Source: Curvibacter sp.
GTDB lineage: Bacteria > Pseudomonadota > Gammaproteobacteria > Burkholderiales > Burkholderiaceae_C
DNA: 64,000 nt
Assembly (NCBI GenBank): GCA_020248905.1
Contig: JADCGR010000006.1
Span: 83,480 to 147,479 of the forward strand
Direction: 5' to 3'
The notes under the pieces are model-generated. The model was not told where the DNA came from and made no database searches. It worked only from the letters and a program-made list of their open reading frames with translations. Position 1 is the first letter of the stretch. Each line of letters begins with the position of its first letter. A program made the translations under genes and the position numbers. Positions 1 to 8,139 of the stretch are shown one piece after another.

Positions 1-585
1 GCGCTGAAAGCTGGCCAGCGCCTTGGTAAGGGTGGACAGGCTGTAGAGCTGGGTGGCGCCCTGGCGGGCCTCGGAAGGAAAGGCCCGGGCGAAAAGACGG
101 CGGTAGGTGGGATCGGCCTCGAAGCGGGCAAAAAGCTCCTGCTCGCGGCCAGCCATGCCCATCTCAACCGGGTGCTCGCCGAAGATCGGGATCAGGGCCT
201 GGACCTCGAGCGAGGTCAGCTGCGGGTTCTGCCAGGTGAGGACCGGCAGATAGGCCACATTGCCCAGGGACATGGCGCTGCGCACACCACGCTCGCCGCT
301 CACGCCAGTGGAGACCGCAAGACCATCGGTGAAGGCCTTGTCCTGATGATGGCAGCTGGCGCATGACATGCTGCCATCAGCGGACAGGCGCCGGTCATAG
401 AACAGGTGCCGCCCGAGCTCGACCTTGGCCGGTGTCATGGCGTTGTCATCCGGCACGACCGGCCGCGGCACCCAGGCCGGCAGCGCCCAAGGATAGGACG
501 GCCCGCCCAGGCCGGTGAGCAGCCACCAGGCACCGAGCGCGCAGACGCCCGTTGCCAGCCAGCGCAACACAAGCCGCAACCGCAT
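1..585 (-). CDS. Di-heme cytochrome c peroxidase family protein, MbnH-like (partial, runs off left edge)
   Basis: Reverse-strand translation from ATG at 585: MRLRLVLRWLATGVCALGAWWLL...VELGRHLFYDRRLSADGSMSCASCHHQDKAFTDGLAVSTG...; CxxCH heme motif and FYD-RLS-DG-MSC-SCH signature of CCP/MauG family; directly downstream of an MbnP-like gene. Confidence 0.85.
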   Translation of the reverse strand, partial: MRLRLVLRWLATGVCALGAWWLLTGLGGPSYPWALPAWVPRPVVPDDNAMTPAKVELGRHLFYDRRLSADGSMSCASCHHQDKAFTDGLAVSTGVSGERGVRSAMSLGNVAYLPVLTWQNPQLTSLEVQALIPIFGEHPVEMGMAGREQELFARFEADPTYRRLFARAFPSEARQGATQLYSLSTLTKALASFQR

Positions 586-593
586 CGCCCGCC

Positions 594-1496
594 TCAACGC
601 GCTGTCAGGAAGCGCTGGGGCCCGGGTGCGGCGATGCCGTCATAGGCCAGGCCCAGGGCGCCCATGACCGGAGGACAGTCCCCGTCCCGGGGGAAGCTCA
701 TGCAACCCGGCGAGGTTCCGGCCGCATTCACATCCACGTTGGCCGCGCTCAGCACGGCGCCCATGTCGGCAACGACGGTGCCGCGTGCGACATCAAAGCG
801 GTCCAAGCGAACCACGAGACGATTGGCGTTCTGACATGCGCTGGGCGCCTGGGTGCGCGACGCCGCGGCACACACGGTGCTGCCCAGGTGCACCGAGAAG
901 CCCGAGGCTGCGGCCGCGCCGTGCGCCTCACCCGCGCCCTGGGTCGCGCGGGTCTGACCGCTGGAGGCCGTATCGAACTTGATGAACTTGTAGCCCCCCT
1001 GCCAGTTCCAGAACATGGCGGTGTTGTTCAGGGGCGCAGGCGCAACCGTGGGATCAGCGTGGTTCAGGGCAAAAGGCACACCCACGGTGAACTGCACGCC
1101 CTGGTAGTCGCCAGCAGGCACTGTTCCGCGCACGGCGGCGTTGAGGCCGGAGGTGCCATTGCGGCAGGGGCCGGCGCCGTTCTCGAAGTCGAGCAGCGTC
1201 ACGTTCTGGAACTGCCAGACGCCATCCTGCGTCAGTTGCACGGGCACCAGCTGGCCCTTGCGATCCACCAGATGGACTTCACTCACAAAAAACCGGTAGT
1301 CGCTGGGGGTGATGGTAGAGCGGGTGGTGCCGACGCCGCTGTAGCTCTTGCCACATTCGAAGGGCTGGCCATTGATCTGGGCGGCAAACTTCAACTCCAC
1401 GGGCACGGGCCCCCGGGTCACCAGCGCATTGCCGGCGCAGGCGGCCAGAAGGCCGGTCAGCAGCGCCAGGGGAATCAGGCGATAGGTCGTAGACAT
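594..1496 (-). CDS. MbnP-like ('metallo-mystery pair' four-Cys motif) periplasmic lipoprotein
   Basis: ORF 300 aa with lipobox LLAACAG, FWNWQGGYKFIKFD Trp motif, C-terminal SPGCMSFPRDGDCPPVMGALGL cysteine motif; paired with a di-heme peroxidase. Confidence 0.8.
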   Translation of the reverse strand: MSTTYRLIPLALLTGLLAACAGNALVTRGPVPVELKFAAQINGQPFECGKSYSGVGTTRSTITPSDYRFFVSEVHLVDRKGQLVPVQLTQDGVWQFQNVTLLDFENGAGPCRNGTSGLNAAVRGTVPAGDYQGVQFTVGVPFALNHADPTVAPAPLNNTAMFWNWQGGYKFIKFDTASSGQTRATQGAGEAHGAAAASGFSVHLGSTVCAAASRTQAPSACQNANRLVVRLDRFDVARGTVVADMGAVLSAANVDVNAAGTSPGCMSFPRDGDCPPVMGALGLAYDGIAAPGPQRFLTAR

Positions 1497-1524
1497 GATG
1501 AGCTCCTAGAAAGAAAAAAGAGAG

Positions 1525-2025
1525 TCAGTGCGCGTGAGAACCTGGACTGCTGCGCGGGGTCTGCACCCAAACCTTCACGGTCTGGCGCCCCGCTCGCTCG
1601 AACACCAAGGTGAGATCGAAACGATCGCCGTCTTTGAGCGGCTGCTTCAAGCCGCTGAGCACAAGCTGGTAGGCGCCCGTGTGCCGAAGCTCGACTGTGC
1701 TGCGCGCGGGCAGGTCGATGGCATCGAGGGTTTGCGCAGGCGCAGTTGCGGATTCCCCCGTGCGACGCTGTAGCACCACCTGCTCGGCCCGAGCCGTGCT
1801 GCCAGACAGCAGCCGATCCGACTGCTGTCCACGATTGCCGATCGATCTGAAATACACGAGGCCCGTCGATGCCCCCGGCTGGGATGGCGTTGCGTAGGGG
1901 TGATCGATCAATAGATCTCCGGCGCGCGTGCCGTGGGCGCCGGCGTAGCCGGAGCCCAGAAGCCCGATGACCCCCAGCATGACCCAGGTCACCCTGCGGG
2001 CCAGACAGATGAGTTCAACGCCCAT
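1525..2025 (-). CDS. PCu(A)C copper-chaperone family protein (ligand-degenerate)
   Basis: From ATG at 2025: MGVELICLARRVTWVMLG...DHPYATPSQPGASTGLVYFRSIGNRGQQSDRLLSGSTARAEQVVL...GLKQPLKDGDRFDLTLVFERAG; matches PCuAC fold pattern. Confidence 0.75.
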   Translation of the reverse strand: MGVELICLARRVTWVMLGVIGLLGSGYAGAHGTRAGDLLIDHPYATPSQPGASTGLVYFRSIGNRGQQSDRLLSGSTARAEQVVLQRRTGESATAPAQTLDAIDLPARSTVELRHTGAYQLVLSGLKQPLKDGDRFDLTLVFERAGRQTVKVWVQTPRSSPGSHAH

Positions 2026-2188
2026 GCAGCGGCACCAGACGCAGATGCGAGCCATCAGGCGACAAGTCCGGATGGGCGGAGCTGAAGGCGCTGGCCATCC
2101 AGGCCAGCAAGGCAAACGCAATCAGATGCACGACGATCACGGCCAGAACCGGATGCCGACGCAGCCACGAACGCAACGAGGTTTTCAT
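2015..2188 (-). CDS. Small single-TM hypothetical protein in the copper cluster
   Basis: MKTSLRSWLRRHPVLAVIVVHLIAFALLAWMASAFSSAHPDLSPDGSHLRLVPLHGR; AGGAGT Shine-Dalgarno upstream of ATG at 2188; 3' end overlaps the start of the PCuAC-like gene. Confidence 0.55.
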   Translation of the reverse strand: MKTSLRSWLRRHPVLAVIVVHLIAFALLAWMASAFSSAHPDLSPDGSHLRLVPLHGR

Positions 2189-2332
2189 AGATGACTCCTG
2201 ACAAGAGCAAGGCCGCACGACGGCCGTCGGTTGTCTTTCTGCCGCGCACCCCCGACAGGATGCAATCGACAGCGCCGGCCCCGCCGGGCCGGCGTGCTGT
2301 GAAGCCGTTAGCGCAACAGCCTTACAGCGGTC

Positions 2333-2689
2333 TCAGGAGCGAGAAGGAGGCCCGCGTGCGGGCAGAGCTGCGGCCGCACGATCGACGGCCGGTGCCACGA
2401 CACGAGGCCGAAGGACATGGGCCAAGTCTGGCGCGAGGGTCGCCGTCACAGCCACAGCAACCGAAGGAGCCCCCAGACTGGCGCATGAAGGGCAGTCGAG
2501 GGTGTGCCCGCGCTGCTCATCGCCGCCATCGGCGTTCTTGACGATGAGCTTCATCGCACCACCGCTGGCGCAGACCAGTTCCATGGACTGCGGATGCACC
2601 AGGGGCGAGGCGATGGCCACCCCGAGCGACAAGGCAAACCACGCCAGCACAAGGCGGGCGAGGAAACGGGCTTGACGCAGGGCTCGCAT
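2333..2689 (-). CDS. DUF2946-like protein
   Basis: 118 aa, signal-like N-terminus, ELVCASGGAMKLIV...TLDCPSCASLGAP (CPxC) pattern of DUF2946. Confidence 0.65.
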   Translation of the reverse strand: MRALRQARFLARLVLAWFALSLGVAIASPLVHPQSMELVCASGGAMKLIVKNADGGDEQRGHTLDCPSCASLGAPSVAVAVTATLAPDLAHVLRPRVVAPAVDRAAAALPARGPPSRS

Positions 2690-2747
2690 GGCGGGGGATT
2701 ATGCCCGAGCAGTCTTGCGGGGCCTCCCGCGCCAGCCGACGATGAAC

Positions 2748-2761
2748 TTGACCTGCATCAA
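2748..2761 (+). promoter_or_regulatory. Candidate FNR/ANR box TTGACCTGCATCAA
   Basis: Matches TTGAC/T-N4-ATCAA; lies 46 bp upstream of the DksA-like ATG. Confidence 0.5.
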
Positions 2762-2806
2762 ACAGCGGCGCGACATGCGGGCGCATGATGACCCCCGGAG
2801 GTATTC

Positions 2807-3178
2807 ATGAGCACCCAGATCACCGCACCCTTCAAGAAGCAGTTGCTGGCGCAGCGCGCCGGCCTGCTGGAGCAGCTGGCCGCCTTGCGCGGCGGCAAGG
2901 TGGGCCGCGCGGAGGCGTCGGCCGAGCACTTTGGTACACGCGAACCCGATACGCGCGCCCAGATGGGCAGCGAAAGAGAGCTGGAGTTCACGCTGGACGC
3001 CCGCGAGAGCGCCGAACTCGATGCCATCGAGGCGGCGCTGCGGCGCATCGAGCAAGGCAGCTATGGCGTCTGCACCGAATGCGGCGCCGACATTCCGGCC
3101 GCACGCCTGCACGCCGCGCCGGAGACCCTGCACTGCATCCGCTGCCAGGAAATGACTGAGCACCCGAGGCGCGCCTGA
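2807..3178 (+). CDS. TraR/DksA family zinc-finger protein
   Basis: RIEQGSYGVCTECGADIPAARLHAAPETLHCIRCQE: four-Cys DksA zinc finger; GGAGG RBS. Confidence 0.85.
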   Translation: MSTQITAPFKKQLLAQRAGLLEQLAALRGGKVGRAEASAEHFGTREPDTRAQMGSERELEFTLDARESAELDAIEAALRRIEQGSYGVCTECGADIPAARLHAAPETLHCIRCQEMTEHPRRA

Positions 3179-3215
3179 GACTCGCCCGCCCCACGACCCA
3201 ACGGAGACCACAAGC

Positions 3216-3653
3216 ATGTCCACTTTCCACGCCATCGTCTGGCTCGACCGCAGCGAAGCCCACGTCGTGATGTTCGACCGCGAGCACATCGCCGCGCAGA
3301 AGATCAAGTCGCGCAGCACCCACAAAGCCACGGGCGGCCACGGCGGATCGCACCAGGGTTCGGGCCGCGGGCCCGGCACGCAGGGCCACCTCAGCCCCGG
3401 CGGTGGCCACAACGCGGCCGACGAGGCCTTCTACCACGCGATCGCGGAGTCGCTCAAGGGCGTGCACGAGATCCTGGTGACCGGCCCGGCCCAGGCCAAG
3501 GACGAGTTCCGGTCGCACTGCGCGCGCCACGACAAGGACATCGACCAGGCCATCGTGGGGCTGATCCCCAGCGACCACCCGAGTGACGGCCAGCTCGTCG
3601 CCATGGCCAGGCAGTACTTCCTAAAACATGACCGCATGCAGGGCCCGGCTTGA
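3216..3653 (+). CDS. eRF1/baeRF-like 'translational machinery' family protein
   Basis: MSTFHAIVWLDRSEAHVVMFDREH...VKGVHEILVTGPAQAKDEFRSH-like core; commonly seen family in betaproteobacteria. Confidence 0.55.
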   Translation: MSTFHAIVWLDRSEAHVVMFDREHIAAQKIKSRSTHKATGGHGGSHQGSGRGPGTQGHLSPGGGHNAADEAFYHAIAESLKGVHEILVTGPAQAKDEFRSHCARHDKDIDQAIVGLIPSDHPSDGQLVAMARQYFLKHDRMQGPA

Positions 3654-3718
3654 GAACTCGCGACTAAATCTACTGCGCGACCCGATGACTACGATTTCTT
3701 CGCAGGTTTGAATCGGCA

Positions 3719-3758
3719 GCAGAAGAAAAGGCGACCCGTAGGTCGCCTTTTCTTCTGC
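3719..3758. terminator. Bidirectional intrinsic terminator
   Basis: Perfect 18 bp stem GCAGAAGAAAAGGCGACC-CGTA-GGTCGCCTTTTCTTCTGC between convergent genes. Confidence 0.85.
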
Positions 3759-3772
3759 GCCGTGGACTCAGC

Positions 3773-4783
3773 CTATGCCGCAAGTGACGCGATCTTCTGC
3801 TCGATGGCACCGAAGACCGACTGGCCGTCGCGGCCCTTCATCTCGATGCGGATGGTGTCGCCGAACTTCATGTAGTCGGTCACGGGCTTGCCACCCTGGA
3901 TGGTCTCGATGGCGCGTTTCTCAGCGATGCAGCTGTAGCCCTTGCTCCATTCCTTGTGGCCGTTCACCTCCGTGGCGCGGTTGCTGACCGTCCCCGATCC
4001 GATGATGCTGCCTGCGCGGACGTTGCGCGTTTTCGCCAAATGCGCAATCAGCTGGCCGAAATGGAAGGTCATCTCTTCGCCAGCCTCGCACATGCCCACA
4101 GTACGGCCGTTCCAGGCGCTCTGCAGCGTGAGATGTACGCGCCCGCTGGCCCAGGCATCGCCAAGCTCGTCGGGAGTGACGGCCACCGGGCCGAAGGCCG
4201 TGGCGGGCTTGCTCTGCAGGAAACCAAAGCCCTTGGCCAATTCATCGGGGATGAGGTGACGCAGACTCACGTCGTTGGCGATCATGAGCAGGCGGATGCC
4301 ATCAAGCGCCTGCTCGGGGCCGGCGCCCATGGGCACGTCGGCGGTGACCACGGCCACCTCGGCCTCAAAGTCGATGCCGTGCGCCTCGCTCACGCACACG
4401 ACCGGATCGCGCGGGCCCAGGAAGTCGTCGCTGCCACCCTGGTACATCAGGGGCTCGGTGTAGTAATTGGCCGGCACCTCGGAGTTGCGCGCCAGGCGCA
4501 CCAGCTCAACGTGATTGATGTAGGCCGAGCCATCGGCCCACTGGAAGGCGCGCGGCAGCGGTGCCATGCACATGGCGGGATCAAAGGGAAAGGCATGGCG
4601 CGCCTTGCCCTGATTGAGCGTGACGTAGAGATCCTCCAGCTGCGGGGAGAGGAAATTCCAGTCGTCCAGCACCTGCTGCAGATGCTGGGCGATGCCGGTC
4701 GCATAATGCGCCGTGCTCAGGTCGCGCGAGACGACGACCAGCTGGCCGTCACGCGAACCATCCTTGTAAGTGGCAAGCTTCAT
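3773..4783 (-). CDS. Fumarylacetoacetate hydrolase family protein
   Basis: MKLATYKDGSRDGQLVVVSRDL...GSIIGSGTVSNR...GYSCIAEKRAIETI; FAH family motifs. Confidence 0.9.
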   Translation of the reverse strand: MKLATYKDGSRDGQLVVVSRDLSTAHYATGIAQHLQQVLDDWNFLSPQLEDLYVTLNQGKARHAFPFDPAMCMAPLPRAFQWADGSAYINHVELVRLARNSEVPANYYTEPLMYQGGSDDFLGPRDPVVCVSEAHGIDFEAEVAVVTADVPMGAGPEQALDGIRLLMIANDVSLRHLIPDELAKGFGFLQSKPATAFGPVAVTPDELGDAWASGRVHLTLQSAWNGRTVGMCEAGEEMTFHFGQLIAHLAKTRNVRAGSIIGSGTVSNRATEVNGHKEWSKGYSCIAEKRAIETIQGGKPVTDYMKFGDTIRIEMKGRDGQSVFGAIEQKIASLAA

Positions 4784-4810
4784 CGAAACACTCGAATCAC
4801 GTATGGTTGA

Positions 4811-4825
4811 ATGGGTTTGACCCAT
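4811..4825. promoter_or_regulatory. Inverted repeat ATGGGT-TTG-ACCCAT, candidate IclR operator
   Basis: Perfect 6 bp arms in the short divergent region between the FAH gene and the IclR-like gene. Confidence 0.45.
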
Positions 4826-4850
4826 CGAAACGGGGCGTCCTCATTACATC

Positions 4851-5402
4851 ATGGGCAAGACACGCGCAGGCATCCGGTCGTTCGAGGTGGGCTATATGCT
4901 GCTGGAGGCACTGGCGCGCGCGCACGGCCCGCTGATGCTGCGCGACCTGGCCGCCGCAGCAGGCATGAGCGCGGCCAAGGCGTACCGCTACCTGGTGAGC
5001 TACCATCGCCTGGGTTTGGTGAGCCAGGATGCCGCCAGCGCACGCTACGACCCGGGACCGCCCGCCCTGCGAATGGGCTTGGCGGCCATCACCCGGCTGG
5101 ACGCAGTGCGGCTGGCACGCCCGCGCAGCCTGGGCCGCAAGGACCTGCCACGCAACCAGTCCGAGCTGCAAACCCCGCTCACCGAGGTGCGACGCCATGG
5201 CATGGCGCGGGTGGCGGACACGCCGCTGCCGGGCATCGCGGGCTTTTGCGGTTCCGTGTTCGGCTTCGACGACCACATGGCGCTTGGCATGGTCACCATG
5301 GGTTCGGTCGCAACGTTCGACACCGCATGGAACGGCAAGTTGGCCACCGCACTCGGCCTGGCAGCGCGCCAGCTGTCGCGGGATCTGGGCCACGCCGGGT
5401 AA
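4851..5402 (+). CDS. IclR family transcriptional regulator, internally truncated
   Basis: HTH plus C-terminal TEVRRHGMARV...GIAGFCGSVFGF...FDTAWNGKLATAL match IclR, but the central effector domain segment is missing (183 aa). Confidence 0.75.
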   Translation: MGKTRAGIRSFEVGYMLLEALARAHGPLMLRDLAAAAGMSAAKAYRYLVSYHRLGLVSQDAASARYDPGPPALRMGLAAITRLDAVRLARPRSLGRKDLPRNQSELQTPLTEVRRHGMARVADTPLPGIAGFCGSVFGFDDHMALGMVTMGSVATFDTAWNGKLATALGLAARQLSRDLGHAG

Positions 5403-5404
5403 GC

Positions 5405-6469
5405 ATGCAGACCGAAAGCCCAAGCCGGCGCTCGTGGACGCCCGTCCATCCCGCACGCAGGCTCATGCTCTGCGCCCTTTTGGCGGTCGTACTGCATCTG
5501 CTCGTTGTTGCGAGCATCCGCCCCAGGCTGGGCTTCGAAGAGGGACGCCTGATCGCTCGGCCTTTGGTCTACAGCCTGCCCCCGGTCAAGGCACCGAGGG
5601 CATCAGACGCGCCACGGGTGCCGAACGCTGCGCCACGCCAGCAGCGTGCCGTCGAATCCTCGGTGCGCAGCGCGCTCACACGGCCGTCTGCTGAGCCGCA
5701 GGGGGAGCCCCAGCCGCCGCAGCCCGAACCGCCTGCTGCTACCCCGACGCCCGAAGCCAGCTCCAGCCCCTCCGCACCCGCCGAGTCGCCCCCTGTCGCG
5801 TCAGTACCCCAGGCGCCACCGGTTCATGCCCTGATTCCCGGCTCCTTGCGTTTGAAATACGACATCTTGGGCGAGGCACGCGGAGTGACCTACCATGCCG
5901 ACGGTGAGCTGCTGTGGACACACGACGGGCGAGATTACGAGGCGCGACTGGAAGTCAAGGCCTTCCTGCTCGGCTCCCGCGTCCAGACGAGCCGCGGGCT
6001 TATCACCCCCGAGGGCCTGGAGCCGCTGCGCTTCGCAGATCGGGCCCGCCGCGAGCGCAGCGTGGAGCTGGACCACGGTGGCGGATGGGCGCGCTTCAGC
6101 GAGGGTGCGGCTGCCGCGCCGCTGCGGGCAGGCGCACAAGACCCTTTGAGCATCTTCATACAGTTGGCCAGCCTGCTGGCCAGTGACCCGGACCGCTATC
6201 GGCCCGGCAGCGAACTGGAGCTACAGACCGTGGGCCTGCGCGACGCCAAACTCTGGCGTTTTATCGTCGAAGGGCCCCAGACCCTGAATCTGCCCATCGG
6301 CGAAGTCGTCGCCCAGAAGCTCACCCGACAGGTCGCACCCGGCCAGGACGAGCTGCGTGTGGAAGTCTGGTTTGCGCCCTCCTTCGGCTGGCTGCCCGCG
6401 CGCCTGCGGCTCTCGCAACCCAACGGGGACTACATTGACCAACAGTGGCGGGGCACAGCTCCTCCTTGA
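5405..6469 (+). CDS. DUF3108 domain-containing protein
   Basis: MQTESPSRRSWTP... Pro-rich linker then LRLKYDILGEARGVTYHADGELLWTHDGRDYEARLEVKAFLLGSRVQTSRG. Confidence 0.8.
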   Translation: MQTESPSRRSWTPVHPARRLMLCALLAVVLHLLVVASIRPRLGFEEGRLIARPLVYSLPPVKAPRASDAPRVPNAAPRQQRAVESSVRSALTRPSAEPQGEPQPPQPEPPAATPTPEASSSPSAPAESPPVASVPQAPPVHALIPGSLRLKYDILGEARGVTYHADGELLWTHDGRDYEARLEVKAFLLGSRVQTSRGLITPEGLEPLRFADRARRERSVELDHGGGWARFSEGAAAAPLRAGAQDPLSIFIQLASLLASDPDRYRPGSELELQTVGLRDAKLWRFIVEGPQTLNLPIGEVVAQKLTRQVAPGQDELRVEVWFAPSFGWLPARLRLSQPNGDYIDQQWRGTAPP

Positions 6470-6550
6470 GCGCAGGGCCGGGGCACAGGCCCGGGCTTGA
6501 AGCGGCTGCGTCCAACCCCAATTACTGGGGGTCGTATCTGAGACTGATCC

Positions 6551-6838
6551 ATGCACACGCTGTACAACTCCGAAACCTTCCTCGTGAACCATCTTCTGGC
6601 CTTTCCCGAAGGCCAGACGAAATGCGCGGATATGCCCGACCAGCCGGTGCTGCTGCGTCACGGCTTTGAGATTGTGGACAAGCGCTCTGGCAAGGAGGTC
6701 TACCTCGACGGCTCCTGGGCCGAGATCTTCCAGCAGCGCCTCCTCCAATGGCAGCAGAACCAGCCTTCACAGGAGGAAGTGGAAGACACGCTCGCGCAAT
6801 ACGCCGAGCTGGCCCAGACACCTGTCTGCGTGCACTGA
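6551..6838 (+). CDS. DUF3567-like protein
   Basis: MHTLYNSETFLVNHLLAF...RHGFEIVDKRSGKEVYLDGSWAEIFQQRLLQWQ; typical Burkholderiales small conserved protein. Confidence 0.75.
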   Translation: MHTLYNSETFLVNHLLAFPEGQTKCADMPDQPVLLRHGFEIVDKRSGKEVYLDGSWAEIFQQRLLQWQQNQPSQEEVEDTLAQYAELAQTPVCVH

Positions 6839-6971
6839 CCCGGCGGGGGTGCCAGCGTGAATGAGCGGACGCGGCGCGGGCTGTCGGCACTGGCGTAGCT
6901 AAAACCCTACTTCTTGCAACAAAGGGGTTTTGCCTTGAGCCTATTTCTATCGTCCCCCTGGAGAACGCCCG

Positions 6972-8126
6972 ATGGACTTGGCATACCTATTTCGCCCGCT
7001 GCGCTTCGCTTTTGCCAACGTGATGCTGCTGGCTTGCGCCGACGCAGTGCTTGCGCAAAGCGTCACTCCCCGGCAGATCCTGATTGGCCAGAACATCACA
7101 CTGCAAGGCGGCAAAAACGCATACGGCGTCGCTGTGATGGATGGCATAGACACTTACCTGAAGGAGGCCAACGCCAAGGGTGGCGTGAACGGCCGCCAGG
7201 TCGTGGTCAAGACGCTCGACGATGAAAACAATAGCAACCGGGCCGAGGCCAATGCGCGCACGCTGATCGAGCAAGACAAAGTCTTTCTTCTGTTCGGCTC
7301 CATTGAAGGCGGGCCCTCAACGGCAGTGATGAAGGTCAGCAATGAACTGCAGGTGCCGTTCTTCGGACCCATGGCCGGCTCGCCCACGCTGCGGCGCCCC
7401 TACCAGCCTCTGGTCTTCCCCGTGCGGGCCGAGCATCGCGAGGAATTCCGCGTGCTTCTGGAGTATCTGCGCAGCACTGGCGGCAAGCGCGTGGCCTTCT
7501 TCCGCGCCGACTCCGAGGTCGGTTTGCTGCATCTTGAGAACTTCAAGAAGATCTGCCAGGAGCTGGGCCTGGAACTGGTGCTGGACCTGCACTTCAAGTC
7601 TGACATCAGCGACGCCCAGCTCGCCGCCATGGCCGGGCGCATTGCCGCAGCCGATCTGCAGGGCGTCATCAACCACGGCAGCTCGGGGCTGTACGAAAAA
7701 CTGATCCGGCAAGTGCGCGCCCTGGGCAGCCCCACCCCCTTCTTGGCCGTCAATTCGGGCTCGACCCAGCTCGCCCGCCAGCTGGGCCCGTTGGCCCACG
7801 GCCTGCTCTTCGCGCAGGTGGTGCCCAGCCCCTGGGAGCGCAGGACCGAACTCGCGCGCGAGTACCAGGAGGCCTTCAGGCGACACAAGCCCGGCATCGA
7901 TTTTTCCTACGGCAGCCTTGAGGGCTACATGACCGCCAAGGCGCTCGTGGCCGCCTTGCGGCTGGCTGGCCCCAACCCCACCCGCGAGAGCTTCGTGCAG
8001 GGCCTGCACAAGGCCGGTGGGCTAGACATCAATGGCCTGCGTCCGATCTACCTGAACGGCGACCACGCAGGCCTCAAGCTGGTGGACCTGGCGATCTACA
8101 CCCGCGACAACCGCTTCCGACACTAA
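6972..8126 (+). CDS. Branched-chain amino acid ABC transporter-type substrate-binding protein
   Basis: LIGQNITLQGGKNAYGVAVMDGIDTYLKEANAKGGVNGRQVVVKTLDDE: periplasmic binding fold I signature. Confidence 0.85.
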   Translation: MDLAYLFRPLRFAFANVMLLACADAVLAQSVTPRQILIGQNITLQGGKNAYGVAVMDGIDTYLKEANAKGGVNGRQVVVKTLDDENNSNRAEANARTLIEQDKVFLLFGSIEGGPSTAVMKVSNELQVPFFGPMAGSPTLRRPYQPLVFPVRAEHREEFRVLLEYLRSTGGKRVAFFRADSEVGLLHLENFKKICQELGLELVLDLHFKSDISDAQLAAMAGRIAAADLQGVINHGSSGLYEKLIRQVRALGSPTPFLAVNSGSTQLARQLGPLAHGLLFAQVVPSPWERRTELAREYQEAFRRHKPGIDFSYGSLEGYMTAKALVAALRLAGPNPTRESFVQGLHKAGGLDINGLRPIYLNGDHAGLKLVDLAIYTRDNRFRH

Positions 8127-8139
8127 GCGCCCTGCGGCC

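Noticed and set aside
6901-6934. AAAACCC...GGGTTTT hairpin before the ABC substrate-binding gene
   Set aside because: Long loop and no U-tract beyond the stem; too weak to call a terminator.
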